This document shows, piece by piece, positions 1 to 13,976 of a stretch of DNA of 64,000 bases; positions within the stretch are counted from its first letter, which is position 1, and every line of letters starts with the position of its first letter. The translations under genes were made by a program, and so were the position numbers. A model generated the notes under the pieces. That model was not told where the DNA came from and made no database searches. It worked only from the letters and a program-made list of their open reading frames with translations. This DNA comes from Mesorhizobium loti (GTDB taxonomy: Bacteria > Pseudomonadota > Alphaproteobacteria > Rhizobiales > Rhizobiaceae): assembly GCF_013170705.1 (NCBI RefSeq), contig NZ_CP033334.1, forward strand, positions 2,085,501-2,149,500, read 5' to 3'.

Positions 1-21
1 CGCTGCATGATCGGGGCGCAT
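1..21 (-). CDS. 5' end of an unidentified gene, cut by window edge
   Basis: An ATG lies three bases after the stop of the upstream 51-residue gene and opens a frame reading MRPDHAA to the window edge. The close spacing suggests translational coupling with the Cys-rich protein. Only seven codons are visible, so no family can be assigned and the gene itself is uncertain. Confidence 0.3.
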
Positions 22-24
22 GGC

Positions 25-180
25 TCAATCCTCGCTCACGCCAGACGCCGAGGCGCCGGCTTCGTTCAGCGCCTTCGCGCATTCCTCGCAGCAGACCTCG
101 ACGGTCTTGCCGCCGACCTTGACGCGGATCGGGTTGGCGTCCAGCTGGCAATCGCAGGCGGCGCAGGTTTTCTCGGTCAT
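25..180 (-). CDS. Small Cys-rich putative metal-binding protein (51 aa)
   Basis: This short frame is absent from longer-ORF lists. It begins MTEKTCAACDCQLDANP. Two cysteine clusters are visible, C6/C9/C11 and C30/C31/C34, separated by a lysine- and valine-rich beta-like stretch (VKVGGKTVEV). The pattern resembles TRASH/YHS-like zinc or heavy-metal binding domains, so a metal-binding role is inferred. The protein has no signal peptide or membrane segment and should be cytoplasmic. A second gene may follow immediately downstream. The coding assignment rests on the conserved-looking cysteine spacing and a clean ATG-to-TGA frame; function is not proven. Confidence 0.7.
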   Translation of the reverse strand: MTEKTCAACDCQLDANPIRVKVGGKTVEVCCEECAKALNEAGASASGVSED

Positions 181-344
181 GATCTCATCTCCATGGCGTT
201 CAATTCAACGCATGCAAATGAGCATTCCCAGGTGGGCCGGGCTGTCAGAATCTTTAGCACTTTGCGTGCTGCTCGGCTGGCCGAAGCCCCGTTCCTGACA
301 ACGGTGTGTCAGCTATGCCCGCCCGTGGAGCACAGCGCCATGGG

Positions 345-1322
345 TCAGGCCGTCGGGTCGTCGGAGCCGGGAATGAAGGCGTCGAAGGCGGCCAGGAATT
401 GCTCGCGGTAGAGGTCGACTTCCTGCAGGATTTCATGCTTGGAACCGTCGATCATCAGCAAGGAACCGAGCCGCAGACTTCTGGCATAGGTTTCGACCGC
501 CTTGGTCGAGACGACCTGGTCGGCACCGGCGGCGATGATCAGCAACGGCACCTGGATCCGGGCCATGAAGTCGGGGTCGCTGATCGCTTCCGATGCCTTC
601 GCCGCTGCCTGCAGCCAGCGGATCGTCGGGCCGCCAAGCGCCAATTGCGGATGCTCCTCATAGATGCGCGTGTTGCGGCGATAGCGCAGCGGATCCGTCG
701 TGACCTTGTTGGCCTCGAAAGGCAGTGTTTGTCTCGGCCGTGGACCCCACGCGGCGTAGAGCCGGCCGAGCCCCAATGCACAGAAAAACGAACAGACACG
801 GCGGACCGTCCTGATCGAGACCGGCAGGTCGGGCAAGGTCAGGAAGGGCGCGATCAGCACCATGCGGCGCACACGGTTCACCATGGATGGCGCGGCAAGC
901 AGCGTGATCACGGCACCCGCCGAATGGGCCAGGATATAGTACGGCCCGCGGCAGTCGGGCAGCACGATCTCCTCGAAGAACTGCTCGAGATCCGCGGTAT
1001 AATCGCGGAAGGACCTGACATAGCCGCGCTGGCGGTCGCGGATCAGCCGGTCGGAATCACCCTGGCCGCGCCAGTCAAGCGTGGCGACGCCGAAGCCTCG
1101 GGCGGCAAGGTCGCGGATGGTCTCGAAATATTTCTCGATGCACTCGTTGCGGCCGGACAGCAGCACCACCGTGCCGCGCATCGGCCGCGCCACCGCCGCG
1201 AACAGGCCATAGCGGATCCTCTTGCGATCGCGCGTGACGAAGAAGCCGCCGGTGGCGTTTTCCGGTCGCGGATTGCCCTCGGTTTCGTGGAAAAGCGGCG
1301 TCTCGTGGAGAAGGTCCGTCAT
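345..1322 (-). CDS. Alpha/beta hydrolase, lysophospholipase/monoglyceride lipase-like
   Basis: A 325-residue protein with the serine hydrolase fold. The oxyanion and core strand region reads GTVVLLSGRNECIEKY (about residues 50-65), the nucleophile elbow is AHSAGA (about 140-145), and an acid/histidine pair is available in the C-terminal part (AAGADQVV and GSKHEIL). This is the COG2267 PldB-like arrangement: cleavage of acyl esters of lysophospholipids or monoglycerides, probably at the inner membrane or in the cytosol. No signal peptide is seen. It is a single minus-strand gene divergent from the heat-shock gene at 1799. Substrate is inferred only from the family. Confidence 0.85.
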   Translation of the reverse strand: MTDLLHETPLFHETEGNPRPENATGGFFVTRDRKRIRYGLFAAVARPMRGTVVLLSGRNECIEKYFETIRDLAARGFGVATLDWRGQGDSDRLIRDRQRGYVRSFRDYTADLEQFFEEIVLPDCRGPYYILAHSAGAVITLLAAPSMVNRVRRMVLIAPFLTLPDLPVSIRTVRRVCSFFCALGLGRLYAAWGPRPRQTLPFEANKVTTDPLRYRRNTRIYEEHPQLALGGPTIRWLQAAAKASEAISDPDFMARIQVPLLIIAAGADQVVSTKAVETYARSLRLGSLLMIDGSKHEILQEVDLYREQFLAAFDAFIPGSDDPTA

Positions 1323-1663
1323 TCGGCGCTTTGTGCTCGGCGTCTCACCAGCCCGTCGCGGCTGGCCTCGTCAAGGTGATAGACGCCAATGCGTCAAAAG
1401 CAAAGGAATTCCGGGCGAGGGAAGATCGGCAACGGGAAAGCCGGAAGCCGCTTGAGAGCGCACTTCCGGCCCCTGTCGATCCGGGAGGAAGGGACGTTAA
1501 CACCCGGTTCGGCCTCGTTGCGGCACCTTTGCAAAATCCAGCACCGCCAATCCTTGATCTTGAGGTCACTCTAGCGGCACCCGTCTGAACGCGCGCCGAA
1601 GGTCCGGTTCATCTGCCGTTCATCAGGGGGGCAGGCGGCGTGGTTTTTTGCCATCCGGCGAAA

Positions 1664-1692
1664 CTTGAAATGCATTCGGGCGCTCCCCAAAT
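1664..1692 (+). promoter_or_regulatory. Putative RpoH (heat-shock sigma) promoter for hsp20
   Basis: The sequence reads CTTGAAA - 14 bases - CCCCAAAT. This matches the heat-shock sigma pattern (CTTGAA/CCCCAT) at about the usual spacing. Transcription would begin near 1700 and give a leader of about 100 bases before the chaperone start at 1799, which fits the thermometer-like structure found there. Confidence 0.7.
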
Positions 1693-1706
1693 GTGGAATG
1701 CGGTCG

Positions 1707-1798
1707 CCAATGTCGGGGCCGCTGGTCCTCCCGAAACGCCGCTCAAGGGTTTCGCACCGACCATACGCAAACCATGTTGCTCAACAGGAGAACACCTC
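1707..1798 (+). promoter_or_regulatory. ROSE-type RNA thermometer in hsp20 leader
   Basis: Just before the start codon, TTGCT (1777-1781) can pair with the Shine-Dalgarno AGGAG (1786-1790) across a CAAC loop, including the G-G opposition characteristic of ROSE elements. Upstream, CGAAAC (1732-1737) pairs with GTTTCG (1749-1754), and an outer stem GTCGG/CCGAC (about 1712-1716 with 1757-1761) encloses it. ROSE elements are known to repress small heat-shock genes of rhizobia at low temperature. The match is by inspection, not by covariance model. Confidence 0.7.
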
Positions 1799-2266
1799 AT
1801 GCGTCACGTTGATTTTTCCCCGCTTTACCGTTCGACCGTCGGCTTCGACCGTCTCTTCACCATGCTGGATTCGCTTGCGCAGCCGGATGGCGCGCAGACC
1901 TATCCGCCCTACAACATCGAGCGTACCGGTGAGGATTCCTATCGGATCTCGATGGCGGTCGCCGGCTTCTCGGACGAAGAGATCTCGATCGAAGCCCACC
2001 GCAACGTGCTGACCGTCAAGGGTGAGCGCAAGGATGAGGGCACCGGCGAAGGCTCCGAGCTGCTCTATCGCGGCATTGCCTCCAGGGCCTTCGAGCGCCG
2101 CTTCCAGCTTGCCGACCACGTTGAAGTCGTCGGCGCCGCGCTGAAGAACGGCCTGCTCTTCGTCGATCTCAAGCGCAACATTCCCGAGGAACTGAAGCCG
2201 CGCAAGATCGCGATCACCTCGGCTCCGGCCAAGGCCAAGCAGATCGAGGCCAAGACCGCTGCCTAA
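1799..2266 (+). CDS. Hsp20 family small heat-shock protein (IbpA type)
   Basis: The protein of 155 residues begins MRHVDFSPLYRSTVGFDRLF, the usual N-terminus of rhizobial class A small heat-shock proteins. The alpha-crystallin domain spans about residues 35-130, with PPYNIERTGEDSYRI at its start, VKGER in the middle, and LKNGLLFVDL near the end. It is an ATP-independent holdase that keeps unfolding proteins soluble in the cytoplasm. A longer frame opens at 1640, but that part would cover the heat-shock promoter and the thermometer, so the ATG at 1799 with AGGAG eight bases upstream is preferred. A strong terminator follows. Confidence 0.93.
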   Translation: MRHVDFSPLYRSTVGFDRLFTMLDSLAQPDGAQTYPPYNIERTGEDSYRISMAVAGFSDEEISIEAHRNVLTVKGERKDEGTGEGSELLYRGIASRAFERRFQLADHVEVVGAALKNGLLFVDLKRNIPEELKPRKIAITSAPAKAKQIEAKTAA

Positions 2267-2291
2267 CGTTTAAGTCTCCTCCCGAGACGGA

Positions 2292-2320
2292 AGCGGCGCC
2301 GAAAGGCGCCGCTTTTTGTT
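2292..2320 (+). terminator. Rho-independent terminator after hsp20
   Basis: AGCGGCGCC (2292-2300) pairs perfectly with GGCGCCGCT (2305-2313) around a GAAA tetraloop and is followed by a T run. It ends the hsp20 transcript before the convergent aldolase gene. Confidence 0.9.
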
Positions 2321-2334
2321 ATCCGCAAGGTCGC

Positions 2335-3387
2335 CTATCCGGCGATCAGCTGGCCAAAGCGGTCGACCTCCTCGGCTGACGTCGCAAAGCTGGTGACGAA
2401 GCGATAGAGCAACTCGTCCTCGCCGATATGGCCGTCAAATCCATGCGGCTTGTGCCAGTCGTAAAAGGCGGCACCGGCGGCCTGCAGCCTGTCGGCCTCG
2501 GCTTTCTTGATCACCGCGAACACCTCGTTGGCCTGCGGCAGCCAGGCCAGCTTCGCATGGGCCGAATCCTCGATCGCCGCCCCGAGGCGTGCGGCCATGG
2601 CGTTGGCGTGGCGTGCCGTATCGAGCCACTGGTCGTCCCTAAAATAGGCTTCGAACTGCGCCGCGACGAAGCGCGACTTGGAAAACAGCTGGGCGGCGCG
2701 CTTGCGCAGGAAGGCCAACTCCCTGGCGCGGTCGAGGTCGAACAGCACGATCGCCTCGGCGCACCAGCAGCCATTCTTGGTGCCGCCGAAGGACAGGATG
2801 TCGACACCGCGTTTCCAGGTCATTTCGGCCGGCGTCGTGTCGAGCGCGACCAGCGCATTGGCAAAGCGGGCGCCATCCATGTGCAAGGGCACGGAATGCT
2901 GTTTGGCGATGGCCGAAATCGTCTCGATCTCGTTCAGGCCATAGATGGTGCCAACCTCGGTCGACTGGGTGATCGAAACCGCCATTGGCCGTCCCCAATG
3001 GACGATTTCGGGCGCGAAGCGGCCAATGGTTCGCTCCAGATTGTGCGGGTCGATCTTGCCGAGCGCGCCGTCGACGGCATGCAGCCGCGCGCCGCCGGAA
3101 AAATATTCCGGCGCACCGCACTCGTCTTCGATGACGTGCGATTCGCGGTGGGCGAAGGAAATGCCGCCGGGCTTGTTGAAGGTGGTCAACGACAGCGAAT
3201 TGGCGGCGGTGCCAGTCGCCACGAAGAAGACCGCGACCTCGCGTTCGAAAATTTCGTTGAAGCGCTGGTAGACTGCCTGGTCGAGCGCGCTGTCGCCATA
3301 GGCGGTGGCGAAGCCGGCGGACGCGGCCGACAGGCCGGCAACGATATTGGGATGGGCGCCTGCCCAATTGTCGGAAGCGAAGAACAT
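2335..3387 (-). CDS. ltaE: Low-specificity L-threonine aldolase
   Basis: A 350-residue PLP enzyme of the beta-eliminating lyase family that splits threonine and allo-threonine to glycine and acetaldehyde in the cytosol. Visible signatures are FASDNWAGAHP at the N-terminus, the cofactor-phosphate region GTAANSLSL, HMDGARFANAL with the PLP-ring aspartate, and SFGGTKNG carrying the Schiff-base lysine. The frame stays open to 3447, but the family normally starts near MFFASDNWAG, so the ATG at 3387 is chosen. It is converging on the hsp20 terminator and is not obviously in an operon. Confidence 0.9.
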   Translation of the reverse strand: MFFASDNWAGAHPNIVAGLSAASAGFATAYGDSALDQAVYQRFNEIFEREVAVFFVATGTAANSLSLTTFNKPGGISFAHRESHVIEDECGAPEYFSGGARLHAVDGALGKIDPHNLERTIGRFAPEIVHWGRPMAVSITQSTEVGTIYGLNEIETISAIAKQHSVPLHMDGARFANALVALDTTPAEMTWKRGVDILSFGGTKNGCWCAEAIVLFDLDRARELAFLRKRAAQLFSKSRFVAAQFEAYFRDDQWLDTARHANAMAARLGAAIEDSAHAKLAWLPQANEVFAVIKKAEADRLQAAGAAFYDWHKPHGFDGHIGEDELLYRFVTSFATSAEEVDRFGQLIAG

Positions 3388-3878
3388 GCATCTGCCTGTG
3401 TTGGGGAAATCGGTGCGGAGTTGACCGGTTTCATGTTCCAACCGCAAGAGCCAGATGCTGGAAAACCGTTAAAGCCAGCCGTGGCGCAGGCGGGAAACGG
3501 CGACTGAAGCTTACGTTTTCTCTCATCTTCACGTAATTTTATGTCGCGGAAGCCTCAAGTTTTTTGTGAATCGGTCTTGTGTGCGCCAGGGAATTCTGCC
3601 ATAAAAATTTAGGACAGTAGTGCTGTCTTATTTTGTCGCACAAAACAGGCTGGATTGGCGTAACATATTGGCCTCTCCGGCTGTTGCCGCGAGCGACAGG
3701 TGGACGGCCAGACGCTGGCCTGTACGATACCAGATGCGAACCATGCGGAAAGCCGCCTGGTTCGGCAAGGATTTCGCAAGACGTGCCGCAAGGATCAGGG
3801 TGAGCCAAGCGCTTGCCGAGGCAAATTAGCGACCGACGAATGGCCAGCGCCTGAAGGGCTGGAATGGAGGACAGGACA
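3388..3878. other. Intergenic region upstream of gltB
   Basis: About 490 bases lie between the divergent aldolase and gltB. A hairpin GACAG-TAGTG-CTGTC (3613-3627) followed by TTATTTT is the only clear structure; it could be an attenuator-like terminator in the gltB leader. No convincing sigma-54 or NtrC site was seen, and the frames crossing the region look non-coding. Confidence 0.5.
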
Positions 3879-8609
<4,731 letters not shown>

Positions 8610-8752
8610 ACCTATGAGAACTGCCGGGGAGCCCAGGCTTCCCGGCCCACCTTCATCGACAGTTTGACCTCCGGGGCAAGGTTGCCATGGCTGCCTCAAG
8701 AGGTTAACCGGTGCGGCGAGAACCGCACCATCTGGACAGCAGGAACTGGACT

Positions 8753-10207
8753 ATGGGCAAGGTAACAGGCTTTCTCGAAATCGACCGGCAGGTGCACAAG
8801 TACCAGCCGGCCTCCGACCGCATCCGGCATTTCCGCGAGTTCACGCTGCCGATGTCGGACAAGGAAGTCGAGAAACAGGCCGCGCGCTGCATGGATTGCG
8901 GCATTCCGTTCTGCCACGGGCCGACAGGCTGCCCTATCCACAACCAGATCCCGGACTGGAACGACCTCGTCTACAACAGGGACTGGGACAACGCGATCCG
9001 CAACCTGCACTCGACCAACAATTTCCCGGAGTTCACCGGCCGCATCTGTCCCGCACCCTGCGAGGAAGCCTGCACGCTGAACCTCGAGGACATTCCGGTC
9101 GCCATCAAGACGGTGGAACAGGCGATCGCCGACAAGGCCTATGAGACCGGTCATATCAGGCCCTATCCGCCGGAGAAGAAGACCGGCAAGCGGGTCGCCA
9201 TCATCGGCTCCGGCCCGGCCGGCATGGCGGCTGCCCAGCAGCTCGGCCGTGCAGGGCACGACGTCCATGTCTATGAGCGCGAGAGTCGCCCGGGCGGGCT
9301 GATGCGCTACGGCATTCCCGACTTCAAGATCGAGAAGCACTATATCGACCGGCGCATCGAGCAGATGCAGGGCGAGGGCGTGACCTTCCATTGCGGCGTC
9401 AATGTCGGCGTCGACAAGCCCGTCGCCGAACTGCTGGCCGAACATGATGCGGTGCTCTATTGCGGCGGCTCGGAAACGCCGCGCGCGGCCAATATTCCGG
9501 GAGACGATCTCGGCGGCGTGCATGACGCCATGCCCTATCTGGTGCAGCAGAACCGCCGCGTCGGCGGCGAGCCGATCCAGTCGGTGGCGTGGCCGTCGCA
9601 TCCGATCATCGCCGGCGGACAGCATGTCGTCGTCGTCGGTGGCGGCGATACCGCGTCCGACTGCGTCGGCACCGCCTTTCGCCAGGGCGCGGTGCGGGTC
9701 ACCCAGCTCGACATCCGCCCGCAGCCGCCGGAGAAGGAAGACAAGCTCGCGGTCTGGCCCTACTGGGCGACCAAGATGCGCACCTCGTCCTCGCAGGCCG
9801 AGGGTGCGGAGCGCGAGTTCCAGGTGGCGACACTCGAATTCATCGGCGAGGAAGGCCAGTTGACCGGCGTCAAATGCTGCGAGGTCGACGAGAAGCGCAA
9901 GCCGATCGCCGGCACCGAATTCGTCATCCGCGCCGATCTCGCCTTCATCGCCATCGGTTTTGCCGGCCCGGCGATGGCCGGCGTGGCGAAGGAACTGGAA
10001 GGTGAGATGAAAATCACCACCGACAGCCGCCGCTCCCGGAATGTCGAGGCCAATGACCGTGACTACCGGACCAGCGTCGACCGGCTCTATGCGGCGGGCG
10101 ACGTCCGCCGTGGCCAGTCGCTGGTCGTCTGGGCGATCCGCGAAGGCCGCCAGGCGGCGCGCTCGATCGACGAGGCTCTGATGGGGTCGACCGTATTGCC
10201 GCGCTGA
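8753..10207 (+). CDS. gltD: Glutamate synthase small subunit
   Basis: A 484-residue partner of GltB that passes electrons from NADPH through FAD and two [4Fe-4S] clusters. The N-terminal cysteine region is visible (CMDCGIPFCHG, CPAPCEEAC), followed by the FAD dinucleotide motif IIGSGPAGMAAAQ and the NADPH motif VVGGGDTASDC. YAAGDVRRGQSLVVWAI near the C-terminus is the second FAD-contact motif. The start at MGKVTGFLE fits the family; the frame extends upstream to 8711 without support. It lies 143 bases after gltB and is presumably cotranscribed. Confidence 0.97.
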   Translation: MGKVTGFLEIDRQVHKYQPASDRIRHFREFTLPMSDKEVEKQAARCMDCGIPFCHGPTGCPIHNQIPDWNDLVYNRDWDNAIRNLHSTNNFPEFTGRICPAPCEEACTLNLEDIPVAIKTVEQAIADKAYETGHIRPYPPEKKTGKRVAIIGSGPAGMAAAQQLGRAGHDVHVYERESRPGGLMRYGIPDFKIEKHYIDRRIEQMQGEGVTFHCGVNVGVDKPVAELLAEHDAVLYCGGSETPRAANIPGDDLGGVHDAMPYLVQQNRRVGGEPIQSVAWPSHPIIAGGQHVVVVGGGDTASDCVGTAFRQGAVRVTQLDIRPQPPEKEDKLAVWPYWATKMRTSSSQAEGAEREFQVATLEFIGEEGQLTGVKCCEVDEKRKPIAGTEFVIRADLAFIAIGFAGPAMAGVAKELEGEMKITTDSRRSRNVEANDRDYRTSVDRLYAAGDVRRGQSLVVWAIREGRQAARSIDEALMGSTVLPR

Positions 10208-10241
10208 CCGTTTGGACACGTAGAAGTGAGTGTCGAAACGG
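10208..10241. terminator. Bidirectional hairpin between gltD and DUF459 gene
   Basis: CCGTTT-G-GACAC pairs with GTGTC-G-AAACGG, an 11-base-pair stem with one G-G mismatch and a 10-base loop. It sits between two convergent genes and probably ends both transcripts, although no long T run follows. Confidence 0.6.
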
Positions 10242-10260
10242 TCTCGGAAGTTCCGCGTGA

Positions 10261-11496
10261 TTAAGGGGTAATCGCCGTCGTCGTGTCGGCCGCTGCGGCC
10301 GTCGCCGGCGGCTCGGCCTTGGGCGGCCAGGAAAAATCGTCGGCGCGTCCAGGCGACGCCTCGGAAGCCTTGCCCTCGACCACCAGTCGTTCCCCGGGAA
10401 GAGCCGGATTGGCTTTTGCCGGCGGCGCGGCGCCGAGCAATTCGGTGCCGCCGTCGAGCGCGGGGTCGCTGAGCAGCATGGGTGCGGTGCGGTCGATCAC
10501 GATGGGCGCCGAGGCAGGCGCCGGGGCCTCGACGGGCGCACCCGCCGGTGCCGTCGCCGGGGCCATGCTGCCGGGCGCGGCCAGGCCGAGGATCTTCATC
10601 AGCGGCTTTTCGGTGTAGAAGGCGAGCTTGCGCTTGCCGGCCTTGGAGACGTTGATGCCGTCATCGGCGCGCAGCCGCACGGGCTGCCCGTTCATGTCGG
10701 GGCCGGTGGTGATGAAGGCGCCGTTCTCGTCGACAAACCCATCCCAGACATCGACGAATTCGCCGCCGTGGCTTTCGGCGGCCTGGTGATAGATGTCGTT
10801 GAAGGCCAACATGTCGGAGGTCATCTTCGGTACCCGGAAGGCCGGCATGCCGACCCACAGGAAGGGTACCTTGGCGGTGGCGATAGCCTTGCCGAGTGCG
10901 TCGGTCCGGCGCTCATATTCCTTGGTCCAGTTCTCGGACCGGGGTTGCTCGCGCACGTCCCCCACCTTCATCTGCTGGCGATCGTTGGAGCCCAGCATGA
11001 CGACCACCGCGGCCGGCTTCTCGGTCTCGATCAGCGATTTGATCTGTTCGGGCCAGTTGTAGAAGTCATCGCGAACGAAGCCAGACGAGCCATTGCTGCG
11101 CACGACGATCCTGACCCCGGGATTGTCGGCGAAGGCGGTGTCCAGGCCTTCGGCAAGGCCGGACGCCATGAAGTCGCCGACCACGAGCACGGTACGGGCG
11201 TCCGGCGTCTTTTCGACCACGGGAGTTTCAGGTTGGGCCGGAGGGCGCGGGGCCCGCGGTTTCTTGGGCTTGGGTTTTGGTTTTGCCGTTTCGATATCGA
11301 GCGGTGGCTCGACGCGCTCGCTGCGGCGCGGGAAAAGCAGATCGCGCAACGACCACCCACGGTTCTGCTGCGGCTGTTCCTGCGCCATGGCAGGCGCATG
11401 GAAGGCAGCGGCGGCGCCGACTGCCAGCAGGACGATCGCCAGAAAAAGGATCGGCGTGCGACGAACAAGGATCGCGATACGCGCGGCCGAAACCAA
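10261..11496 (-). CDS. DUF459 SGNH/GDSL-like periplasmic protein
   Basis: The 411-residue protein starts with a basic stretch and one hydrophobic segment (about residues 14-38, ending AMAQ), so it is exported or membrane anchored. A proline- and lysine-rich linker follows. The SGNH-like core (about 100-295) shows VLVVGDFMASGLAEGL in place of the classical GDSL block, VVMLGSNDRQQ as the GxND block, and LRADDGINVSKAGKRKLA near the end. The C-terminal 110 residues are Ala/Pro rich and probably disordered. The family (COG2845) is poorly characterised; a role in acyl or acetyl group turnover of envelope polymers is an inference. Confidence 0.85.
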   Translation of the reverse strand: MVSAARIAILVRRTPILFLAIVLLAVGAAAAFHAPAMAQEQPQQNRGWSLRDLLFPRRSERVEPPLDIETAKPKPKPKKPRAPRPPAQPETPVVEKTPDARTVLVVGDFMASGLAEGLDTAFADNPGVRIVVRSNGSSGFVRDDFYNWPEQIKSLIETEKPAAVVVMLGSNDRQQMKVGDVREQPRSENWTKEYERRTDALGKAIATAKVPFLWVGMPAFRVPKMTSDMLAFNDIYHQAAESHGGEFVDVWDGFVDENGAFITTGPDMNGQPVRLRADDGINVSKAGKRKLAFYTEKPLMKILGLAAPGSMAPATAPAGAPVEAPAPASAPIVIDRTAPMLLSDPALDGGTELLGAAPPAKANPALPGERLVVEGKASEASPGRADDFSWPPKAEPPATAAAADTTTAITP

Positions 11497-11621
11497 TCAC
11501 TCCTCCATCCCCTTGCGCCCTGAGCCCGCAAACCGGAGCCGGTTTTGCGGCCGGGCGCAAGTTCAAATTGCCATGGCGCCGGATGCATGCGCCAAAAATG
11601 CGCGCGGCGCCGTGGCTGGCT

Positions 11622-12845
11622 CTATTTTTGCCTGAGCCATTTGAGCACTTCCATGCTCGGATAGCCGTCCTGGGTCAAGCCGACCTTTGCCTGATAGGCC
11701 ATGATGGCGGTTTTCGAGCCGTCACCGATCTTGCCGTCGAACTTGCCGTCGTAAAGCCCGTGCTGCGAAAGCCGCTTCTGCAACTCCTGCCTTTCCTCGA
11801 AGGAGAGCTTGGTGAAGGGCCGCTTCCAGTCCTGGACAAGGCCGTTGCCACCGGCGATCTCGTCGGCCAGAAGGCCAACGGCAAGGGCATATTTGTCGGC
11901 GTTGTTGTAGGCCTTGATGACCGAGAAGTTCCTGATCATCAGGAAAGCCGGGCCGCCACGGCCGTCCGGCACCTTCAGCGTCGCCTTGTCGGTGAGGTTC
12001 TTGAACGGCTTGCCGCTGGCCCTGACGACGCCGAGCGCCTGCCATTGCGCCAGCGTCTTCGAGCCGCCCGGCAGTTTGCCGGCCGGTATCGAGACTTCGT
12101 AGCCCCAGGTCTTGCCTGCCTGCCAGCCATTCTTCTTCAACAGATTGGCTGACGTCGCCAGCGCATCGGGGATGGAATTCCAGATGTCGCGCTTGCCATT
12201 GCCGTCCATGTCGACGGCATAATGCTGGTAGCTGGTGGGGATGAACTGGGTCTGGCCCATGGCGCCGGCCCAGGAGCCCATCAGGTGGCTTTCGTCGATG
12301 TCGCCGGTCTGCAGGATCTTCAGGGCCGCGACCAACTGGGTGCGGGCATATTTGGACCGCTTCGGGTCGCCATACCCCAAAGTCGCCAGCGAACGAATGA
12401 CATTGCGCATGATGTCGTCGCGTTTGAGGATCTCACCATAGTTCGATTCCATCGACCAGATGGCGAGCAGGATGTAACGGTCGACGCCGAATCTCGCCTC
12501 GATCCTGTCCAGCCAAGGCTTCCACTTTTTCGCCATCTGCTGTCCGACGGCGACGGACTGGTCGTGGACGCGGTTGTCGAAATAATCCCAGGCGGGCGCG
12601 GTGAATTCAGGCTGGGTGCGCGCTTTCTCCAGCACCACGGGATCGGGCTCCTTGATGTCCCGGAAAGCCTGGTCGTAGACCGCGCCGGAAACGCCGCCCG
12701 CGACAGCGGTGGCGCGGAAGCCGGCGACCCATTGCCGGAAACCGGCGTCGGCGAAAGCCGGACCGGTGGGCATCAGCAGGGCGAGCGAGAGGCTGGCTGC
12801 CGTCATGACGCTGGTCAAACGTTTTGCGGCATTGCGAACGGACAT
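11622..12845 (-). CDS. Lytic murein transglycosylase with peptidoglycan-binding domain
   Basis: A 407-residue MltB-family (SLT_2) enzyme that cleaves the MurNAc-GlcNAc bond with 1,6-anhydro product formation in the periplasm. A signal peptide covers about residues 1-33 (ending AFADAG). The catalytic glutamate lies in AIWSMESNYGEI, and MGQTQFIPTSYQHYAVD is the second conserved block. A PG_binding_1 domain fills the last 65 residues (LSQHGLYDGKFDGKIG). The upstream ATG at 12878 is rejected because GGAGG sits just before 12845. Single gene, divergent from galU. Confidence 0.93.
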   Translation of the reverse strand: MSVRNAAKRLTSVMTAASLSLALLMPTGPAFADAGFRQWVAGFRATAVAGGVSGAVYDQAFRDIKEPDPVVLEKARTQPEFTAPAWDYFDNRVHDQSVAVGQQMAKKWKPWLDRIEARFGVDRYILLAIWSMESNYGEILKRDDIMRNVIRSLATLGYGDPKRSKYARTQLVAALKILQTGDIDESHLMGSWAGAMGQTQFIPTSYQHYAVDMDGNGKRDIWNSIPDALATSANLLKKNGWQAGKTWGYEVSIPAGKLPGGSKTLAQWQALGVVRASGKPFKNLTDKATLKVPDGRGGPAFLMIRNFSVIKAYNNADKYALAVGLLADEIAGGNGLVQDWKRPFTKLSFEERQELQKRLSQHGLYDGKFDGKIGDGSKTAIMAYQAKVGLTQDGYPSMEVLKWLRQK

Positions 12846-13056
12846 GTTTTCCTCCTTCTCTGTCTCAGGAAAGACCATTCATCGCCGAACCGGGTTAGGA
12901 ATTAGTTTACCATAGGCGTCGCCTGGAACGAAAAGACACCTTGATGCTTTAACCGGTGGAAGTTTTCCTCACTCGCTCCAGTAATCTTCAATTCCGGCGC
13001 GAAAATGTCGCCAGACGGGGATTGCGGAGCCGGCCAGCAAGCGGATAATTGAAAGC

Positions 13057-13962
13057 ATGAAGAGAGTTCGCAAGGCAGTTTTCCCGGTCGCCGGTCTCGG
13101 CACGCGGTTCCTCCCGGCCACCAAGGCTGTTCCCAAGGAGATGCTGACCGTCGTTGACCGGCCGGTCATACAGTATGTGGTGGACGAGGCGCGAGAAGCG
13201 GGCATCGAGCATTTCATCTTCGTGACCGGCCGCAACAAGGCGGTCATCGAGGACCATTTCGATATCCAGTTCGAGCTCTATGACACGCTGGCCCAGCGCG
13301 GCAAGGACGAGCAGCTGGCCCGCCTGCAGCGGCTGCAACCGGCGCCGGGGCAGACCAGCTTCACCCGCCAGCAGGTGCCGATGGGGCTCGGCCACGCCGT
13401 CTGGTGCGCGCGCGAACTGGTCGGCGACGAGCCGTTCGCGCTTTTGTTGCCCGACATGATCATGCAGTCGGAAAAGAGCTGCATGAAGTCGATGGTCGAG
13501 CTCTACGAGGAAACCGGCAACAACATCATCGCCGTGCAGGAATGCGACCCGGCGGAGACCCACAAATACGGCATCGTCGGCCGTGGCGAGGATACGCATC
13601 ACGGCTTCCGCATCACCGAGATGGTGGAGAAGCCGAAGACCGGCACAGCACCCTCCAACCTCTACATCAACGGCCGCTACATCCTGCAGCCCGAGATCTT
13701 CAAGATCCTGGAAGGCCAGGAAAAGGGCGCCGGCAACGAGATCCAGCTCACCGACGCGATGCTGAAGCTGGAGAAGCAGCAGGCCTTCTACGGCTACCAC
13801 TATCGGGGCCGCACCTTCGACTGCGGCTCGCCGGAAGGCTTTGTCGAGGCCAATGTCGCCTTCGCGCTGTGGCGCAGCGACATGAACGAGAACATGGCCG
13901 GCGTCATCCGCACGCTGCTCGACGAGATGAAGCCGTCGGAGCGCCGCGGGGCCGCATTCTAG
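13057..13962 (+). CDS. galU: UTP-glucose-1-phosphate uridylyltransferase
   Basis: This 301-residue nucleotidyltransferase makes UDP-glucose from UTP and glucose 1-phosphate, feeding exopolysaccharide, lipopolysaccharide and cyclic glucan synthesis. The N-terminal signature [19 protein letters not shown] binds the nucleotide, and [13 protein letters not shown] and the late [21 protein letters not shown] block are typical of bacterial GalU. Length is that expected of the family. It stands alone on the plus strand; a repetitive palindrome follows directly. Confidence 0.95.
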   Translation: MKRVRKAVFPVAGLGTRFLPATKAVPKEMLTVVDRPVIQYVVDEAREAGIEHFIFVTGRNKAVIEDHFDIQFELYDTLAQRGKDEQLARLQRLQPAPGQTSFTRQQVPMGLGHAVWCARELVGDEPFALLLPDMIMQSEKSCMKSMVELYEETGNNIIAVQECDPAETHKYGIVGRGEDTHHGFRITEMVEKPKTGTAPSNLYINGRYILQPEIFKILEGQEKGAGNEIQLTDAMLKLEKQQAFYGYHYRGRTFDCGSPEGFVEANVAFALWRSDMNENMAGVIRTLLDEMKPSERRGAAF

Positions 13963-13976
13963 ACCTCTGGTTTTCG

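Noticed and set aside
1640..1798. N-terminal extension of the Hsp20 frame.
   Set aside because: It overlaps the RpoH-type promoter and the ROSE structure, and family members start at MRHVDFSPLY.
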